From NCBI GenBank assembly GCA_934130975.1, contig CAKOYU010000006.1, positions 19,461-83,460 on the forward strand: a DNA stretch of 64,000 nt, in the 5' to 3' direction. This document shows, in pieces, positions 23,921 to 33,842 of this stretch; positions within the stretch are counted from its first letter, which is position 1; each line of letters opens with the position of its first letter. The stretch is from an uncultured Clostridia bacterium. GTDB taxonomy: Bacteria > Bacillota > Clostridia > TANB77 > CAG-508. The notes beneath the pieces were generated by a model. It ran no database searches. It worked only from the letters and a program-made list of their open reading frames with translations, and was not told the origin of the DNA. The translations under genes and the position numbers were made by a program.

Positions 23921-25297
23921 ATGAAAGATTACATAGTAGTAATTGGAGGAGGACTTGCAGGGAGTGAATCTGCATATCAAATTGCAAAACAAGGAATAAA
24001 AGTAAAATTATATGAAATGAAACCAATTAAATTTACAGAAGCTCATAGTAATAAAGATTTAGCAGAAATAGTATGTAGTAATTCATTTAAATCAAATTTA
24101 CATACAAATGCTTGTGGTTTATTAAAAGAAGAATTAAGATATTTAGATTCATTGTTAATAAAAATAGCAGATGAAACGCAAGTACCTGCAGGACAGGCAT
24201 TAGCAGTAGATAGAGAATTATTTGCACAAAAAGTAACTCAAGAAATTGAAAATAATCCATTAATAGAAATAATACATGAAGAAGTAACAGATATAGAAAA
24301 ACTTGCGCAAGATGGAATTGTAATTATAGCAACAGGGCCATTAACATCAGAAAAAATGGCAAAAGAAATTTCAAAAATAACAGGACAAGACAAATTATAT
24401 TTTTATGATGCTGCAGCTCCAATTGTTACAAAAGAAAGTATAGATTTTAACATAGCATTTTGGGGTAATAGATATGAACAAGAAAAGCAAAAAGATGAAA
24501 CGATTGAGCAATGGCAAAGTAGAATTAAAAATCTAGAAGCAAGTTATATAAATCTTCCGATGAATCAAGAGGAATATGAAAGATTTTGCGATGAGTTGAT
24601 AAATGCAGAGGGAGTAGTATTACATGAATTTGAAAAACGAGAAATTTTTGAAGGGTGTATGCCAGTAGAAGTTATGGCAAAAAGAGGATTAGATACATTA
24701 AGATTTGGACCATTAAAACCAGTAGGATTTGATGACCCAAGAACAGGAAGAAGACCATATGCAGTAGTTCAATTAAGACAAGATGATGTTGATGGAATGA
24801 TATTTAATATTGTAGGATTTCAAACAAATTTGAAGTTTGGAGAACAAAAAAGAGTGTTTAGTATGATTCCGGGACTTGAAAATGCAGAGTTTGTAAAGTA
24901 TGGTGTAATGCATAGAAATACATATATAAACTCAACAAAACTGTTGGATAATACATATAATCTGAAAAGTAATAATAATATATATTTTGCAGGGCAAATA
25001 ACAGGTGTTGAAGGATATGTAGAATCAATTTCATCAGGAATGTTAGCTAGTTTAAATGCATGTCAAAAATATAAAAATGGAGATAAAATAGTATTTCCAG
25101 AAACAACAATAATTGGAGCATTAGCTAAATACATTTCAACAGAAAATGACAAATTTCAGCCAATGAATGCGAACTTTGGAATTGTACCACCATTAGGAGA
25201 AAAAATAAAAGATAAAAAAATAAAATATGGAAAACTTGCAGATAGAGCACTTGTGGATTTAAAAGAACAATATTTTACAAAAAAAGAAAAAAATTAA
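23921..25297 (+). CDS. trmFO: tRNA (uracil-54-C5) methyltransferase, folate/FAD-dependent
   Basis: The 458-residue flavoprotein has the dinucleotide-binding motif VIGGGLAGSESAYQIAKQG at the N-terminus, VCSNSFKSNLHTNACGLLKEE with a conserved catalytic Cys region, and FAGQITGVEGYVESISSG near the C-terminus. This is the TrmFO (Gid) family, which makes ribothymidine-54 in tRNA using methylene-tetrahydrofolate. GAAAGGATAGTAATT precedes ATG at 23921. The length is normal for the family (about 435-460). Confidence 0.96.
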   Translation: MKDYIVVIGGGLAGSESAYQIAKQGIKVKLYEMKPIKFTEAHSNKDLAEIVCSNSFKSNLHTNACGLLKEELRYLDSLLIKIADETQVPAGQALAVDRELFAQKVTQEIENNPLIEIIHEEVTDIEKLAQDGIVIIATGPLTSEKMAKEISKITGQDKLYFYDAAAPIVTKESIDFNIAFWGNRYEQEKQKDETIEQWQSRIKNLEASYINLPMNQEEYERFCDELINAEGVVLHEFEKREIFEGCMPVEVMAKRGLDTLRFGPLKPVGFDDPRTGRRPYAVVQLRQDDVDGMIFNIVGFQTNLKFGEQKRVFSMIPGLENAEFVKYGVMHRNTYINSTKLLDNTYNLKSNNNIYFAGQITGVEGYVESISSGMLASLNACQKYKNGDKIVFPETTIIGALAKYISTENDKFQPMNANFGIVPPLGEKIKDKKIKYGKLADRALVDLKEQYFTKKEKN

Positions 25298-25409
25298 CAA
25301 AAAATGCTTGTAGAAAAAAATACGTTGTGTTAGAATATAAAATGTAATAGAATATATCACAAATGAAAGGAGTTTATTAAGTAATATAATTACTTGATAA
25401 GGTTGTAAG

Positions 25410-26936
25410 ATGAGAGGATTTGAAGAAATACAAAAAATAGTTAAAAATTTTGTTGAAGAATCAGGACAAGCTAAACAACAAATTATAGAAATAGAAAATG
25501 AAAGAAACAATCTAGCACAAGAAAGAAATAGAAAAAAAGAAGCTAATATTGAAGAAAATTTAGCTGAAGTTAACGAGCTTGGAAAACAAATTTCTAAACT
25601 AGGCAATCAAAGTCAAGAATTACAAAATAAGCTTGATAAACGTTTTTTAGAAGTGAAAAAATTAGTAAATCTAATGATAGATAATCAAATCACAGAAGAA
25701 ATGAGAAAAATTCGTAAAATAAATGAAATTAAAGAAGAATATATAGAAAGAGTTTCTCTTCAAGAAGAAAGAAATGCTAGATATGAAATGCAAAAACAAG
25801 AATTTTTCGAAAGATTTGGAAGAATGCCAGAATTATCAGAAAATGCAAAACAAGAAGATACAATTCAAGATAAGCAATGTTTGAAATATAAAGAAAAAAC
25901 AGAAGAAAAACAAATACAAATAGAAGAATGTCAAGAAAATTTAGCAGAACTAGTAGAATTTAAAAATGCTGTTGCAGACAAAAATTGGTCAAGAATTATC
26001 TGTGATGAAAAAGAAAATGAGGAAGAAATTATAGAATTGCCATTGGTTGAAGAAATAGAAATAGAAGAAATGGAACCAATACAAGAAGTGGAAGTAGAAG
26101 AATTTCAACCAATAGAAGAGATTTCAATAGAAGAATTAGAAGGTGAACCTTTCGAGGAAATAAAAGAAGAAAATTTAACAAAAGAAGATAGTATAATTTC
26201 AGAAAACATTGTGGAAGAAAGCGAAAAGAATGAAATTGACCAAATTGAAGAATTGGCAAAAGCAATAGTAGAACAAATAGTTGCAGAACAGACGGAACAG
26301 ACAAAGAAAAATATAACAGAAGAACAGGAAATAATAGCTTTTGAAGAAAAAAATACAGAAAAATATGATAATTTACTAAATGAACCAGTATTATTATCAA
26401 ATATAATGGTTAAAATTGAAAATAATGAGCTTATTTACAAAGCACAAGCTAACAATGGAGAAGAAATATCAATAAAACCTACAAAACTAGTAACAGGAAA
26501 TGCATTATTGAATACTAAAGAAGAAATAGAGAAAATAAAAGAAATTTTAATAAATTATGCAGTAGTAGAGTATAAGCCTTTGGACAAAAGTGTAATTAAA
26601 AAGATTGATCCATTAGTTTGTGAATTATTAAGTAAATTTGCAAATGAATATGACTGTGATGCAGGAATGCTTATTTATAATTATGCTATGTCATTTGCAA
26701 AAAATGAAATGTTAAGAACAGATTTTGCATCAATAACATATAATATTGCATATATAGATGGAACTAATTTAAGTAAAATAGAAAAACGCGAAATTTCTAA
26801 AATATGTAGAAAAGCATTGAAAAACGAGAATATAGATATAATAGGAAGAATATCAGCTTTTAGTGGAATAAAATACATTTTTAGAAGACTATTTGCTATA
26901 AATAGTGAAAATAGATTACCAGAAGGAAAATATTAA
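25410..26936 (+). CDS. Coiled-coil/acidic protein of unknown function
   Basis: I do not recognise the family. The 508-residue protein has three parts. Residues 1-190 are Glu/Lys/Gln-rich helix with coiled-coil periodicity. Residues about 200-300 are extremely acidic with degenerate repeats of the EEIEIEEMEPIQEVEVEE type. The C-terminal 110 residues (about 395-505) look globular, with YDCDAGMLIYNYAMSFAKNE and IISAFSG-like hydrophobic stretches. There is no signal peptide or membrane helix, so it is cytoplasmic. A possible promoter is TTGTAG-17-TAGAAT just upstream. The start ATG at 25410 has a weak ribosome binding site (AAGGTTGTAAG). Its style resembles the protein at 32072 on the other side of the str operon. 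Confidence 0.7.
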   Translation: MRGFEEIQKIVKNFVEESGQAKQQIIEIENERNNLAQERNRKKEANIEENLAEVNELGKQISKLGNQSQELQNKLDKRFLEVKKLVNLMIDNQITEEMRKIRKINEIKEEYIERVSLQEERNARYEMQKQEFFERFGRMPELSENAKQEDTIQDKQCLKYKEKTEEKQIQIEECQENLAELVEFKNAVADKNWSRIICDEKENEEEIIELPLVEEIEIEEMEPIQEVEVEEFQPIEEISIEELEGEPFEEIKEENLTKEDSIISENIVEESEKNEIDQIEELAKAIVEQIVAEQTEQTKKNITEEQEIIAFEEKNTEKYDNLLNEPVLLSNIMVKIENNELIYKAQANNGEEISIKPTKLVTGNALLNTKEEIEKIKEILINYAVVEYKPLDKSVIKKIDPLVCELLSKFANEYDCDAGMLIYNYAMSFAKNEMLRTDFASITYNIAYIDGTNLSKIEKREISKICRKALKNENIDIIGRISAFSGIKYIFRRLFAINSENRLPEGKY

Positions 26937-26956
26937 TAAAATTAAAAGAAAAAATA

Positions 26957-26985
26957 TTGACATAATCAGGTAAAAATGATAAAAT
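26957..26985 (+). promoter_or_regulatory. Promoter of the str operon
   Basis: TTGACA (26957-26962), 17-nt spacer, TAAAAT (26980-26985). Confidence 0.8.
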
Positions 26986-26987
26986 AT

Positions 26988-27040
26988 AAACCGCGATGGA
27001 AAACCTATATTAGGTAAATCCGTAGCGGTTTTAATTTATT
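26988..27040 (+). promoter_or_regulatory. Structured leader/attenuator before rpsL
   Basis: A nested hairpin begins at the expected transcription start: AACCGC with GCGGTT (ending at 27030), GGA with TCC, and ACCT with AGGT around a small loop, followed by TTTAATTT. It could act as an attenuator or as a ribosomal-protein autoregulatory leader. Confidence 0.6.
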
Positions 27041-27074
27041 AAAATAAAATATAAAAGAAAGAGGTGAAATTTAA

Positions 27075-27488
27075 GTGCCAACAATTAATCAATTAGTAAG
27101 AAAAGGAAGACAAACATCAAAGGCAAAATCTACAGCACCAGCATTACAACATGGATGGAACTCAAAAAACAAAACATTAACAAATAATAGAGCTCCACAA
27201 AAGAGAGGTGTATGTACAGTTGTAAAAACAGTAACACCTAAGAAACCAAACTCAGCTTTAAGAAAAGTTGCCAGAGTTAGACTTTCAAATGGTTATGAAG
27301 TAACATCTTATATCCCAGGTATAGGACATAACTTACAAGAACACAGTGTAGTTCTAATTAGAGGAGGAAGAGTAAAAGACCTTCCAGGTGTTAGATACCA
27401 TATAATAAGAGGAACATTAGATACAGCAGGGGTTAAAGACAGAATGCAAGCTCGTTCTAAGTATGGAGCTAAAAAACCAAAAAAATAA
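27075..27488 (+). CDS. rpsL: 30S ribosomal protein S12
   Basis: The 137-residue protein begins [13 protein letters not shown] and contains the conserved [20 protein letters not shown] and [20 protein letters not shown] segments of S12, the decoding-centre protein. The Lys residues in the TPKKPNSA loop, where streptomycin-resistance changes occur, are the common type. It uses GTG at 27075, after AGAGGTGAAATTTAA. First gene of the rpsL-rpsG-fusA-tuf (str) series. Confidence 0.98.
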   Translation: MPTINQLVRKGRQTSKAKSTAPALQHGWNSKNKTLTNNRAPQKRGVCTVVKTVTPKKPNSALRKVARVRLSNGYEVTSYIPGIGHNLQEHSVVLIRGGRVKDLPGVRYHIIRGTLDTAGVKDRMQARSKYGAKKPKK

Positions 27489-27489
27489 A

Positions 27490-27606
27490 AAATAAACTAA
27501 ATCAGGCATCTTGCACATTTTCGACATCTATTGCAAACTTCGGCATACAAATGTATAGCCTCACCTTGCAATAAACATCAAAAAATGCACAATATACCTA
27601 ATTTAT
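27490..27606. repeat. Large hairpin repeat after rpsL (family 2, copy 1)
   Basis: TGCACATTTT near 27511 pairs with AAAAATGCAC near 27580-27589, with TTGCAA arms and a GGC/GCC inner stem. An outer A/T stem (AAATAAA with TTTATTT) extends it. The left arm is related to that of the hairpin after rpsG (28241-28353). Confidence 0.7.
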
Positions 27607-27689
27607 TTAATTTTTTGAATTAATCAGATTAGTGCACACAATTTACTAAATTAAGGTACTTAAATTTAGAATAGATTATGTAGCACTAT

Positions 27690-27740
27690 ACGGGAAAGAT
27701 TATACTTTCCAGAGTAACTTAGATACCTTATGGGTATCAG
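27690..27740 (+). promoter_or_regulatory. Leader hairpins before rpsG
   Basis: Two small stems, GGAAAG/CTTTCC (27693-27698, 27705-27710) and GATACC/GGTATC (27722-27727, 27733-27738), sit just upstream of the rpsG ribosome binding site. They could be an S7 autoregulatory site; this is not established. Confidence 0.4.
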
Positions 27741-27763
27741 AAAAAGAAAAGGAGTGAAGAATA

Positions 27764-28234
27764 GTGCCAAGAAGAGGATATATAGCAAAAAGAGATGTAT
27801 TACCAGATCCAATTTACAATAGCAAAGTTGTTACAAAATTAATTAACAACATAATGTTAGATGGTAAAAAATCAGTTGCTCAAGGTATAGTATATGATGC
27901 TTTTGATATAATAAAAGAAAAAGAAGGAAAAAATCCTTTAGAAGTATTTGAAGCAGCATTAGAAAACATTATGCCAGTTCTTGAAGTAAAAGCAAGAAGA
28001 GTTGGTGGAGCAACATACCAAGTGCCATTAGAAATTAGACCTGAAAGAAGACAAACTTTAGGTTTAAGATGGTTAGTTAACTATGCTAGAAACAGACATG
28101 AAAAAACTATGGCTGAAAAATTAGCTGGTGAAATCATGGATGCTGTTAACGGAAACGGTGGAGCATTCAAGAAGAAAGAAGATACACATAGAATGGCTGA
28201 GGCTAATAAGGCTTTTGCTCATTACAAATGGTAA
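27764..28234 (+). CDS. rpsG: 30S ribosomal protein S7
   Basis: The 156-residue protein begins [20 protein letters not shown] and carries [20 protein letters not shown] and [15 protein letters not shown] motifs of S7, which nucleates assembly of the 30S head. The GTG start at 27764 follows AAAAGGAGTGAAGAATA. The gap from rpsL (275 bp) is unusually wide for a str operon and holds a large hairpin repeat and small leader stems. Confidence 0.98.
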   Translation: MPRRGYIAKRDVLPDPIYNSKVVTKLINNIMLDGKKSVAQGIVYDAFDIIKEKEGKNPLEVFEAALENIMPVLEVKARRVGGATYQVPLEIRPERRQTLGLRWLVNYARNRHEKTMAEKLAGEIMDAVNGNGGAFKKKEDTHRMAEANKAFAHYKW

Positions 28235-28240
28235 AATTTC

Positions 28241-28353
28241 GATTAAAAGCAATAATCTGCACATTTTCAATAACTATTTCAAACCTCGACGTACCATCGT
28301 ACGACTTCGGCTTGAAATAACTATTAAAAATGCACATCTTATCACTTTTAATC
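28241..28353. repeat. Large hairpin repeat after rpsG (family 2, copy 2)
   Basis: A near-perfect long hairpin: GATTAAAAG (28241-28249) with CTTTTAATC (28345-28353), then GCACATTTT plus AATAACTATTTCAA pairing with TTGAAATAACTATT plus AAAAATGCAC, and an inner CGTAC/GTACG tip. It begins seven nt after the rpsG stop. The left arm is related to the hairpin after rpsL. Confidence 0.8.
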
Positions 28354-28365
28354 AAAATTAGAGTT

Positions 28366-28432
28366 TTGCATTTTGAGAGATATAGAGATATTAAGAAATG
28401 CAATGTAAAAGGGTGTAGGAACATTACCCTTT
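28366..28432 (+). promoter_or_regulatory. Leader hairpins before fusA
   Basis: TTGCATTT/AAATGCAA (28366-28373, 28396-28403) and AAAGGGT/ACCCTTT (28408-28414, 28426-28432) lie in the 225-bp rpsG-fusA gap, downstream of the large hairpin. Confidence 0.4.
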
Positions 28433-28459
28433 ATCCAATTAAAGGAGGGAAATATTAAT

Positions 28460-30544
28460 ATGGCAGGAAGAGCATACCCATTAGAGAGAACAAGAAATAT
28501 AGGAATAATGGCTCACATTGATGCTGGTAAAACAACAACAACAGAGAGAATATTATTCTATACAGGTAAAACACATAAAATAGGAGAAGTTCACGAAGGT
28601 GCTGCTACAATGGACTGGATGGAACAAGAACAAGAAAGAGGTATTACAATTACATCTGCTGCAACAACATGTTTCTGGAAAAACAATAGAATCAATATAA
28701 TTGATACCCCAGGACACGTAGACTTTACAGTAGAAGTTCAAAGATCTTTAAGAGTTCTTGACGGTGCAGTTACAGTATTAGCTGCTAAAGGTGGAGTTCA
28801 ACCACAAACAGAAACAGTATGGAGACAAGCTGATAAATACCAAGTACCAAGAATGGTATATGTAAATAAAATGGATATTGTTGGTGCAAACTTTATGCTT
28901 TGTGTTGATCAACTAAAAACTAGATTACGTGCTAATCCAGTTCCTATTCAATTACCAATAGGTGCAGAAGATCAATTTAAAGGAATAGTTGATTTAATAA
29001 AAATGAGAGCTTTCATCCATAAAGATGATTTAGGAAGAGAAATTGAAGAAACAGATATTCCAGCTGATATGGTTGAAGATGCTAAAAAATGGAGAACAGC
29101 TATGATAGAAGCTGTTTGCGAACAAGATGAAGAATTAATGATGAAATATTTAGAAGGTGAAGAACTTTCTGAAGAAGAAATCAAAAGCGGAATAAGAAAA
29201 GGAACAATCGCTAACGAAATGGTTCCTGTAACATGTGGTTCTTCATATAAAAACAAAGGTGTACAAGAACTTTTAAATGCAATAGTTGACTTTATGCCAT
29301 CACCACTTGATATACCACATATCAAAGGTGAAACACTAGATGGTGAACCAACAGAAGCAAAAACTTCTGATAGTGAACCATTTGCAGCATTAGCATTTAA
29401 AATTGCGACAGATCCATTCGTAGGAAAATTATGTTTCTTTAGAGTATATTCAGGTGTACTAGAAACAGGATCAACAGTTTTAAATTCTAGCAAAGATAAA
29501 AAAGAAAGAATTGGTAGAATTCTACAAATGCACTCAAATCACAGAGAAGATATTGAAAAAGTATATGCTGGTGATATTGCAGCTGCAGTAGGATTAAAAG
29601 ATGTTACAACTGGAAATACTTTATGTGATCCAGATCATCCAATAATTCTAGAATCAATGGAATTCCCTGAACCAGTTATTGATATTGCTATTGAGCCAAA
29701 AGACAAAGCAGCTCAAGAAAAAATGGGAATTGCTTTAGCAAAATTAGCTGAAGAAGATCCAACATTTAAAGCATATACAAATCAAGAAACAGGACAAACA
29801 ATCATCGCAGGTATGGGTGAGTTACACTTAGACATAATTGTTGATAGATTAAAAAGAGAATTCAAAGTAGAATGTAATGTAGGTAAACCACAAGTTGCTT
29901 ACAAAGAAACAATTAGAAATAAAGTAAAAGTTCAAGGTAAATTTATTCGTCAATCTGGTGGTAAAGGACAATACGGTGACGTATGGTTTGAAATGGAACC
30001 ATTAGAACCAGGAAAAGGAATTGAATTCGAAAGCAAAATCGTTGGAGGAGCAGTTCCAAAAGAATATATTAAACCAATAGAACAAGGAATGAGAGATGCT
30101 GCAGAAAGTGGTATCTTAGCTGGATATCCAGTAATCGACTTCAAAGTATCATTAGTAGATGGTTCTTACCATGAAGTTGACTCATCAGAAATGGCATTCA
30201 AGATTGCTGCATCTATGGCATTCAAAGAAGGATGTAAACAAGCTAAATCAGTTATCTTAGAGCCAATTATGAAAGTTGAAATAACAGTTCCAGAAGAATA
30301 CATGGGAGATGTTATAGGAGATGTAAACTCTAGACGTGGTAGAATGGAAGGTATGGATTCAGATGATGGAATGCAAGAAATACATGCATTTATTCCATTA
30401 TCAGAAATGTTTGGATATGCAACAGACTTACGTTCAAAAACACAAGGTAGAGGTTCATACTCTATGGAACCATCTCATTATGAAGAAGTTCCTAAATCAG
30501 TACTTGAAACAATTGTTGCTTCAAGAGCTAAAAAAGAAAACTAA
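28460..30544 (+). CDS. fusA: Translation elongation factor G
   Basis: The 694-residue GTPase has the P-loop [15 protein letters not shown], the switch I segment with [23 protein letters not shown] and NKMD, followed by domains II-V, with [21 protein letters not shown] near the C-terminus. It drives ribosome translocation. The length is standard for EF-G. AAAGGAGGGAAATATTAAT precedes ATG at 28460. Codon usage is visibly biased towards C-ending codons compared with accessory genes nearby, as expected for a highly expressed gene. Confidence 0.98.
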   Translation: MAGRAYPLERTRNIGIMAHIDAGKTTTTERILFYTGKTHKIGEVHEGAATMDWMEQEQERGITITSAATTCFWKNNRINIIDTPGHVDFTVEVQRSLRVLDGAVTVLAAKGGVQPQTETVWRQADKYQVPRMVYVNKMDIVGANFMLCVDQLKTRLRANPVPIQLPIGAEDQFKGIVDLIKMRAFIHKDDLGREIEETDIPADMVEDAKKWRTAMIEAVCEQDEELMMKYLEGEELSEEEIKSGIRKGTIANEMVPVTCGSSYKNKGVQELLNAIVDFMPSPLDIPHIKGETLDGEPTEAKTSDSEPFAALAFKIATDPFVGKLCFFRVYSGVLETGSTVLNSSKDKKERIGRILQMHSNHREDIEKVYAGDIAAAVGLKDVTTGNTLCDPDHPIILESMEFPEPVIDIAIEPKDKAAQEKMGIALAKLAEEDPTFKAYTNQETGQTIIAGMGELHLDIIVDRLKREFKVECNVGKPQVAYKETIRNKVKVQGKFIRQSGGKGQYGDVWFEMEPLEPGKGIEFESKIVGGAVPKEYIKPIEQGMRDAAESGILAGYPVIDFKVSLVDGSYHEVDSSEMAFKIAASMAFKEGCKQAKSVILEPIMKVEITVPEEYMGDVIGDVNSRRGRMEGMDSDDGMQEIHAFIPLSEMFGYATDLRSKTQGRGSYSMEPSHYEEVPKSVLETIVASRAKKEN

Positions 30545-30555
30545 TTTTATAAAAA

Positions 30556-30594
30556 CACTTGCATTTTCTATAGAAATGTTGTAAAATGCAAGTG
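30556..30594 (+). promoter_or_regulatory. Hairpin between fusA and tuf
   Basis: Perfect 11-bp stem CACTTGCATTT/AAATGCAAGTG (30556-30566, 30584-30594) with a 17-nt loop but no T-run after it. A processing or stability element is likelier than a terminator. Confidence 0.6.
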
Positions 30595-30678
30595 CGTAAA
30601 TAAGTTATTAATATTAAAAAATAAAAGAATAAACATTTATAAAATGATTATTCTAAATATTAAAGGAGGAAATAAAAA

Positions 30679-31881
30679 ATGGCAAAAGCAAAATTTGAAA
30701 GAACAAAGCCACACGTTAACATCGGTACAATCGGACATGTTGACCACGGAAAAACAACAACAACAGCTGCTATTACAAAATATTTATCATTATTAGGAAA
30801 AGCTCAATACGAAGCTTATGATCAAATCGATGGAGCACCAGAAGAAAAAGCAAGAGGAATCACAATCAACACAGCTCACGTAGAATATGAAACAGATACA
30901 AGACACTATGCACACGTAGACTGTCCAGGACATGCTGACTATGTTAAAAACATGATCACAGGTGCAGCTCAAATGGATGGTGCAATATTAGTTGTATCAG
31001 CAGCTGATGGACCAATGCCACAAACAAGAGAACACATCTTATTAGCTAGACAAGTAGGTGTTAAATACATCGTTGTTTACTTAAATAAATGTGATATGGT
31101 TGATGATCCAGAATTATTAGAATTAGTTGAAATGGAAGTTAGAGACCTATTAACAGAATATGGTTTCCCAGGAGATGACATTCCAATTATAAAAGGATCT
31201 TCATTAAAAGTATTAGAAAGTACATCAACAGACCCTAATGATCCAGTATATGCTCCAATGAAAGAGTTAATGGATGCTGTAGATAGCTATATTCCAACAC
31301 CAGAAAGACCAATCGATCAACCATTCTTAATGCCAGTTGAAGACGTATTCACAATCACAGGACGTGGAACAGTTGCAACAGGTAGAGTAGAAAGAGGAAT
31401 TGTTAAAGTTTCTGACGAAGTTGAAATCATTGGTTTAACAACTGAAAGAAGAAAAACTGTTGTTACAGGTGTAGAAATGTTCAGAAAATTATTAGACCAA
31501 GCTGAAGCTGGAGACAATATCGGAACATTATTAAGAGGAATTGATAGAAAAGACATCGAAAGAGGTCAAGTACTATGTAAACCAGGAACAATTCATCCAC
31601 ATACAAAATTCACATCAGAAGTATACGTTTTAACTAAAGATGAAGGTGGAAGACATACTCCATTCTTCAACGGATACAGACCACAATTCTATTTCAGAAC
31701 AACAGACGTAACAGGTGTTATCGAATTACCTGCTGGAACAGAAATGGTTATGCCAGGTGATAACGTATCAATGACAATTGAATTAATTACACCTATCGCT
31801 ATCGAAAAAGGATTAAGATTCGCTATTCGTGAAGGTGGTAGAACAGTTGGTTCAGGTGTTGTTGCTGATATAATCGAATAA
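30679..31881 (+). CDS. tuf: Translation elongation factor Tu
   Basis: The 400-residue GTPase has [34 protein letters not shown] and NKCDMVDD, then the two beta-barrel domains ([28 protein letters not shown]). It delivers aminoacyl-tRNA to the ribosome. AAAGGAGGAAATAAAAA precedes ATG at 30679. Strong codon bias is visible (many C-ending Asn, Ile and Phe codons). It ends the str operon and is followed by a terminator. Confidence 0.98.
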   Translation: MAKAKFERTKPHVNIGTIGHVDHGKTTTTAAITKYLSLLGKAQYEAYDQIDGAPEEKARGITINTAHVEYETDTRHYAHVDCPGHADYVKNMITGAAQMDGAILVVSAADGPMPQTREHILLARQVGVKYIVVYLNKCDMVDDPELLELVEMEVRDLLTEYGFPGDDIPIIKGSSLKVLESTSTDPNDPVYAPMKELMDAVDSYIPTPERPIDQPFLMPVEDVFTITGRGTVATGRVERGIVKVSDEVEIIGLTTERRKTVVTGVEMFRKLLDQAEAGDNIGTLLRGIDRKDIERGQVLCKPGTIHPHTKFTSEVYVLTKDEGGRHTPFFNGYRPQFYFRTTDVTGVIELPAGTEMVMPGDNVSMTIELITPIAIEKGLRFAIREGGRTVGSGVVADIIE

Positions 31882-31902
31882 TAAATGAATTATTATATAG
31901 AA

Positions 31903-31929
31903 AGAAGTCAAGAAATTGGCTTCTTTTTG
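31903..31929 (+). terminator. Terminator after tuf
   Basis: AGAAGTC/GGCTTCT stem (one T-G pair) with an 8-nt loop and a TTTTTGTTG tail. Confidence 0.85.
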
Positions 31930-32001
31930 TTGTATATATATTACGATATTGTTACAGAAGTATTACAAAAAGTTTAAAAATATATTACATTAACATAATG
32001 T

Positions 32002-32030
32002 TTGACAAAAATTGCCTCAAATGCTATAAT
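32002..32030 (+). promoter_or_regulatory. Promoter of the coiled-coil gene at 32072
   Basis: Consensus TTGACA (32002-32007), 17-nt spacer, consensus TATAAT (32025-32030). Confidence 0.85.
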
Positions 32031-32071
32031 AAAGATAGTGTTTTGCGTAAGCAAATAGAAAGGAGAAAAAT

Positions 32072-33676
32072 ATGAAAATAAAAGAAGAGATATCAAAAGA
32101 AATAAAAGAATATATTGAAAAGTTTAATAATCAAGATAATGAGTTGAATGAGGGAATAAATAAAAAAGAAATAGAACATGAAGAAAAAAAAGAAAAATTT
32201 AATGAAAAGTGGGATGAGGATATTTTTCCAGCAGATATACCAATTAGAGATAAGGAAGCTGCTGAACTAGAAGAAGAAGCTAACAAAATAAAAGAGGAAA
32301 GAAAAAGCATTGAAGAAAAAATAAAAAATACTGAAAATGATTTTAGAAAAGTAGTTTCTGATATGGAGAAAAAGCTTGAAAATAGAAGAAATGAAATTGT
32401 AGAATATGTAAATAACAAAGAGCAATTATTAGAAAATAAAAAACATTTGGAAAAGCAATTAGAAGAACAGATTAAAGGAATAGAGACTTGGAAAGAAAAT
32501 GGTATAAATGAAAATGATGTTCTATATCAAAGAAGAAAAAATATTGTAATACCAGATTTAGAAAATCAAATTAAAGAAATTGATTCAAAATTGGATGAAA
32601 AAAGCTTAAGAGAGGAATATAAGGAATTAGGAAAGATAAAAAATCAAATTAAAGATATTAAGTTACATGATAGAAAACACATTATATCAGAATTATCTGA
32701 AATATTTGAAGTAAAAGAAAATAATCAAAATCAAATTACAGGAGAACCAACAGAACAGGAGCCAGTTGTAACAGAACCAATAGAACAAGAACAAGCTACA
32801 ACAAAACCAATAGAGCAAAAGCAAATCATAGCTGAAAAAAACCAAACAAAGCCTGCTGGAACAAAAGCAATTGAACAAAAGACTTATCAAGAATCAGCAG
32901 AAAAAACAGAAGATAAAAAAATGACTATTGGTAGAAAAATTAAATTGATAGATTCAAATGGAAAAGTATATAGTGTAGCTAAATCTAAAGAATATTTTGA
33001 AAAATATGATTCAGAAAAATTAGGGCTTTTTGGAAAAATTGTAGCAAAAATGAAAAAAAGCATAAAAAATAGAATATATGGTGAAAATTTAGAAGAGAAT
33101 GAAAAGATAGAAAAATCAGATATATATAGTGACTTAGAAGAAGAAATGGATGACATAATAAAAATGCCAGAATTAAGCAAATTAGATCCTATTATTGCAT
33201 ATGGATTAAAAGAGGGATTAGCTAATAAGATATTAACTTCTAAAGAGGTATTGCAAACTATTAATGCAATAGAAAGCAATGATAAAGAAACACTAAATAA
33301 AATTTTACCAATAAAATGGGATAAAAATGATTTATCTAAAGGAGCATTTTTACCTTGGAATAGAAAGAGCAGAGACCAAATAGTAAAACAGGCAGAAGAA
33401 AATAAAGAGCTTATGGAAGTTACTGGTGAATATGAACCAAGCCTATTAAAAAGATTAAAGAATAAAGCAGAGAAATATTTTCCAGCAAAAGAAGAACAAA
33501 AATATATAACTGATGGAAGTGAAAAAAATGTTTCTTCACATCAAAAATTAAGAGATTTTCAAGAAAGAGCAGGAATTAAAATGTCTCAAGAACAATTACA
33601 AGAGAATGAACAAGAAACTGAGGAACAAACTCAAATTATTGGAGAACAAGAAAAAGATAATGAAGAAGTTAAATAA
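32072..33676 (+). CDS. Coiled-coil protein of unknown function with Thr/Glu/Pro repeats
   Basis: I do not recognise the family. The 534-residue protein starts with about 215 residues of Glu/Lys-rich coiled coil. A low-complexity segment (about 220-275) has degenerate repeats around EPIEQE and KPIEQK. A globular-looking middle (about 290-470) contains KMTIGRKIKLIDSNGKVYSV and PELSKLDPIIAYGLKEGLAN. The C-terminal tail is Gln/Glu-rich. There is no signal peptide or membrane helix. It has a perfect promoter and ribosome binding site (AAAGGAGAAAAAT), so it is probably expressed. The three-part design resembles the protein at 25410; the two may be functional analogues. Confidence 0.7.
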   Translation: MKIKEEISKEIKEYIEKFNNQDNELNEGINKKEIEHEEKKEKFNEKWDEDIFPADIPIRDKEAAELEEEANKIKEERKSIEEKIKNTENDFRKVVSDMEKKLENRRNEIVEYVNNKEQLLENKKHLEKQLEEQIKGIETWKENGINENDVLYQRRKNIVIPDLENQIKEIDSKLDEKSLREEYKELGKIKNQIKDIKLHDRKHIISELSEIFEVKENNQNQITGEPTEQEPVVTEPIEQEQATTKPIEQKQIIAEKNQTKPAGTKAIEQKTYQESAEKTEDKKMTIGRKIKLIDSNGKVYSVAKSKEYFEKYDSEKLGLFGKIVAKMKKSIKNRIYGENLEENEKIEKSDIYSDLEEEMDDIIKMPELSKLDPIIAYGLKEGLANKILTSKEVLQTINAIESNDKETLNKILPIKWDKNDLSKGAFLPWNRKSRDQIVKQAEENKELMEVTGEYEPSLLKRLKNKAEKYFPAKEEQKYITDGSEKNVSSHQKLRDFQERAGIKMSQEQLQENEQETEEQTQIIGEQEKDNEEVK

Positions 33677-33693
33677 TTAAATATATATAAAAG

Positions 33694-33730
33694 CAGTGTA
33701 ATTTAATAAAAACAATTACATTGTTTTTTT
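33694..33730 (+). terminator. Terminator after the coiled-coil gene
   Basis: CAGTGTAATT/AATTACATTG stem (one G-T pair) with an A-rich loop and seven T residues. Confidence 0.85.
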
Positions 33731-33842
33731 AGCTAAAATTAATTAAACCTATTGCAATTTTATAAAAACAATAATAAAATAGAAACATCACGAATAATCA
33801 TAAATATAAATAAGAACATAAAGAAAGGGAATGAAATAAAAA

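Noticed and set aside
28972..29493. A 173-codon open frame on the minus strand inside fusA
   Set aside because: It is a shadow of the biased fusA codons, with no start signals or recognisable domain.
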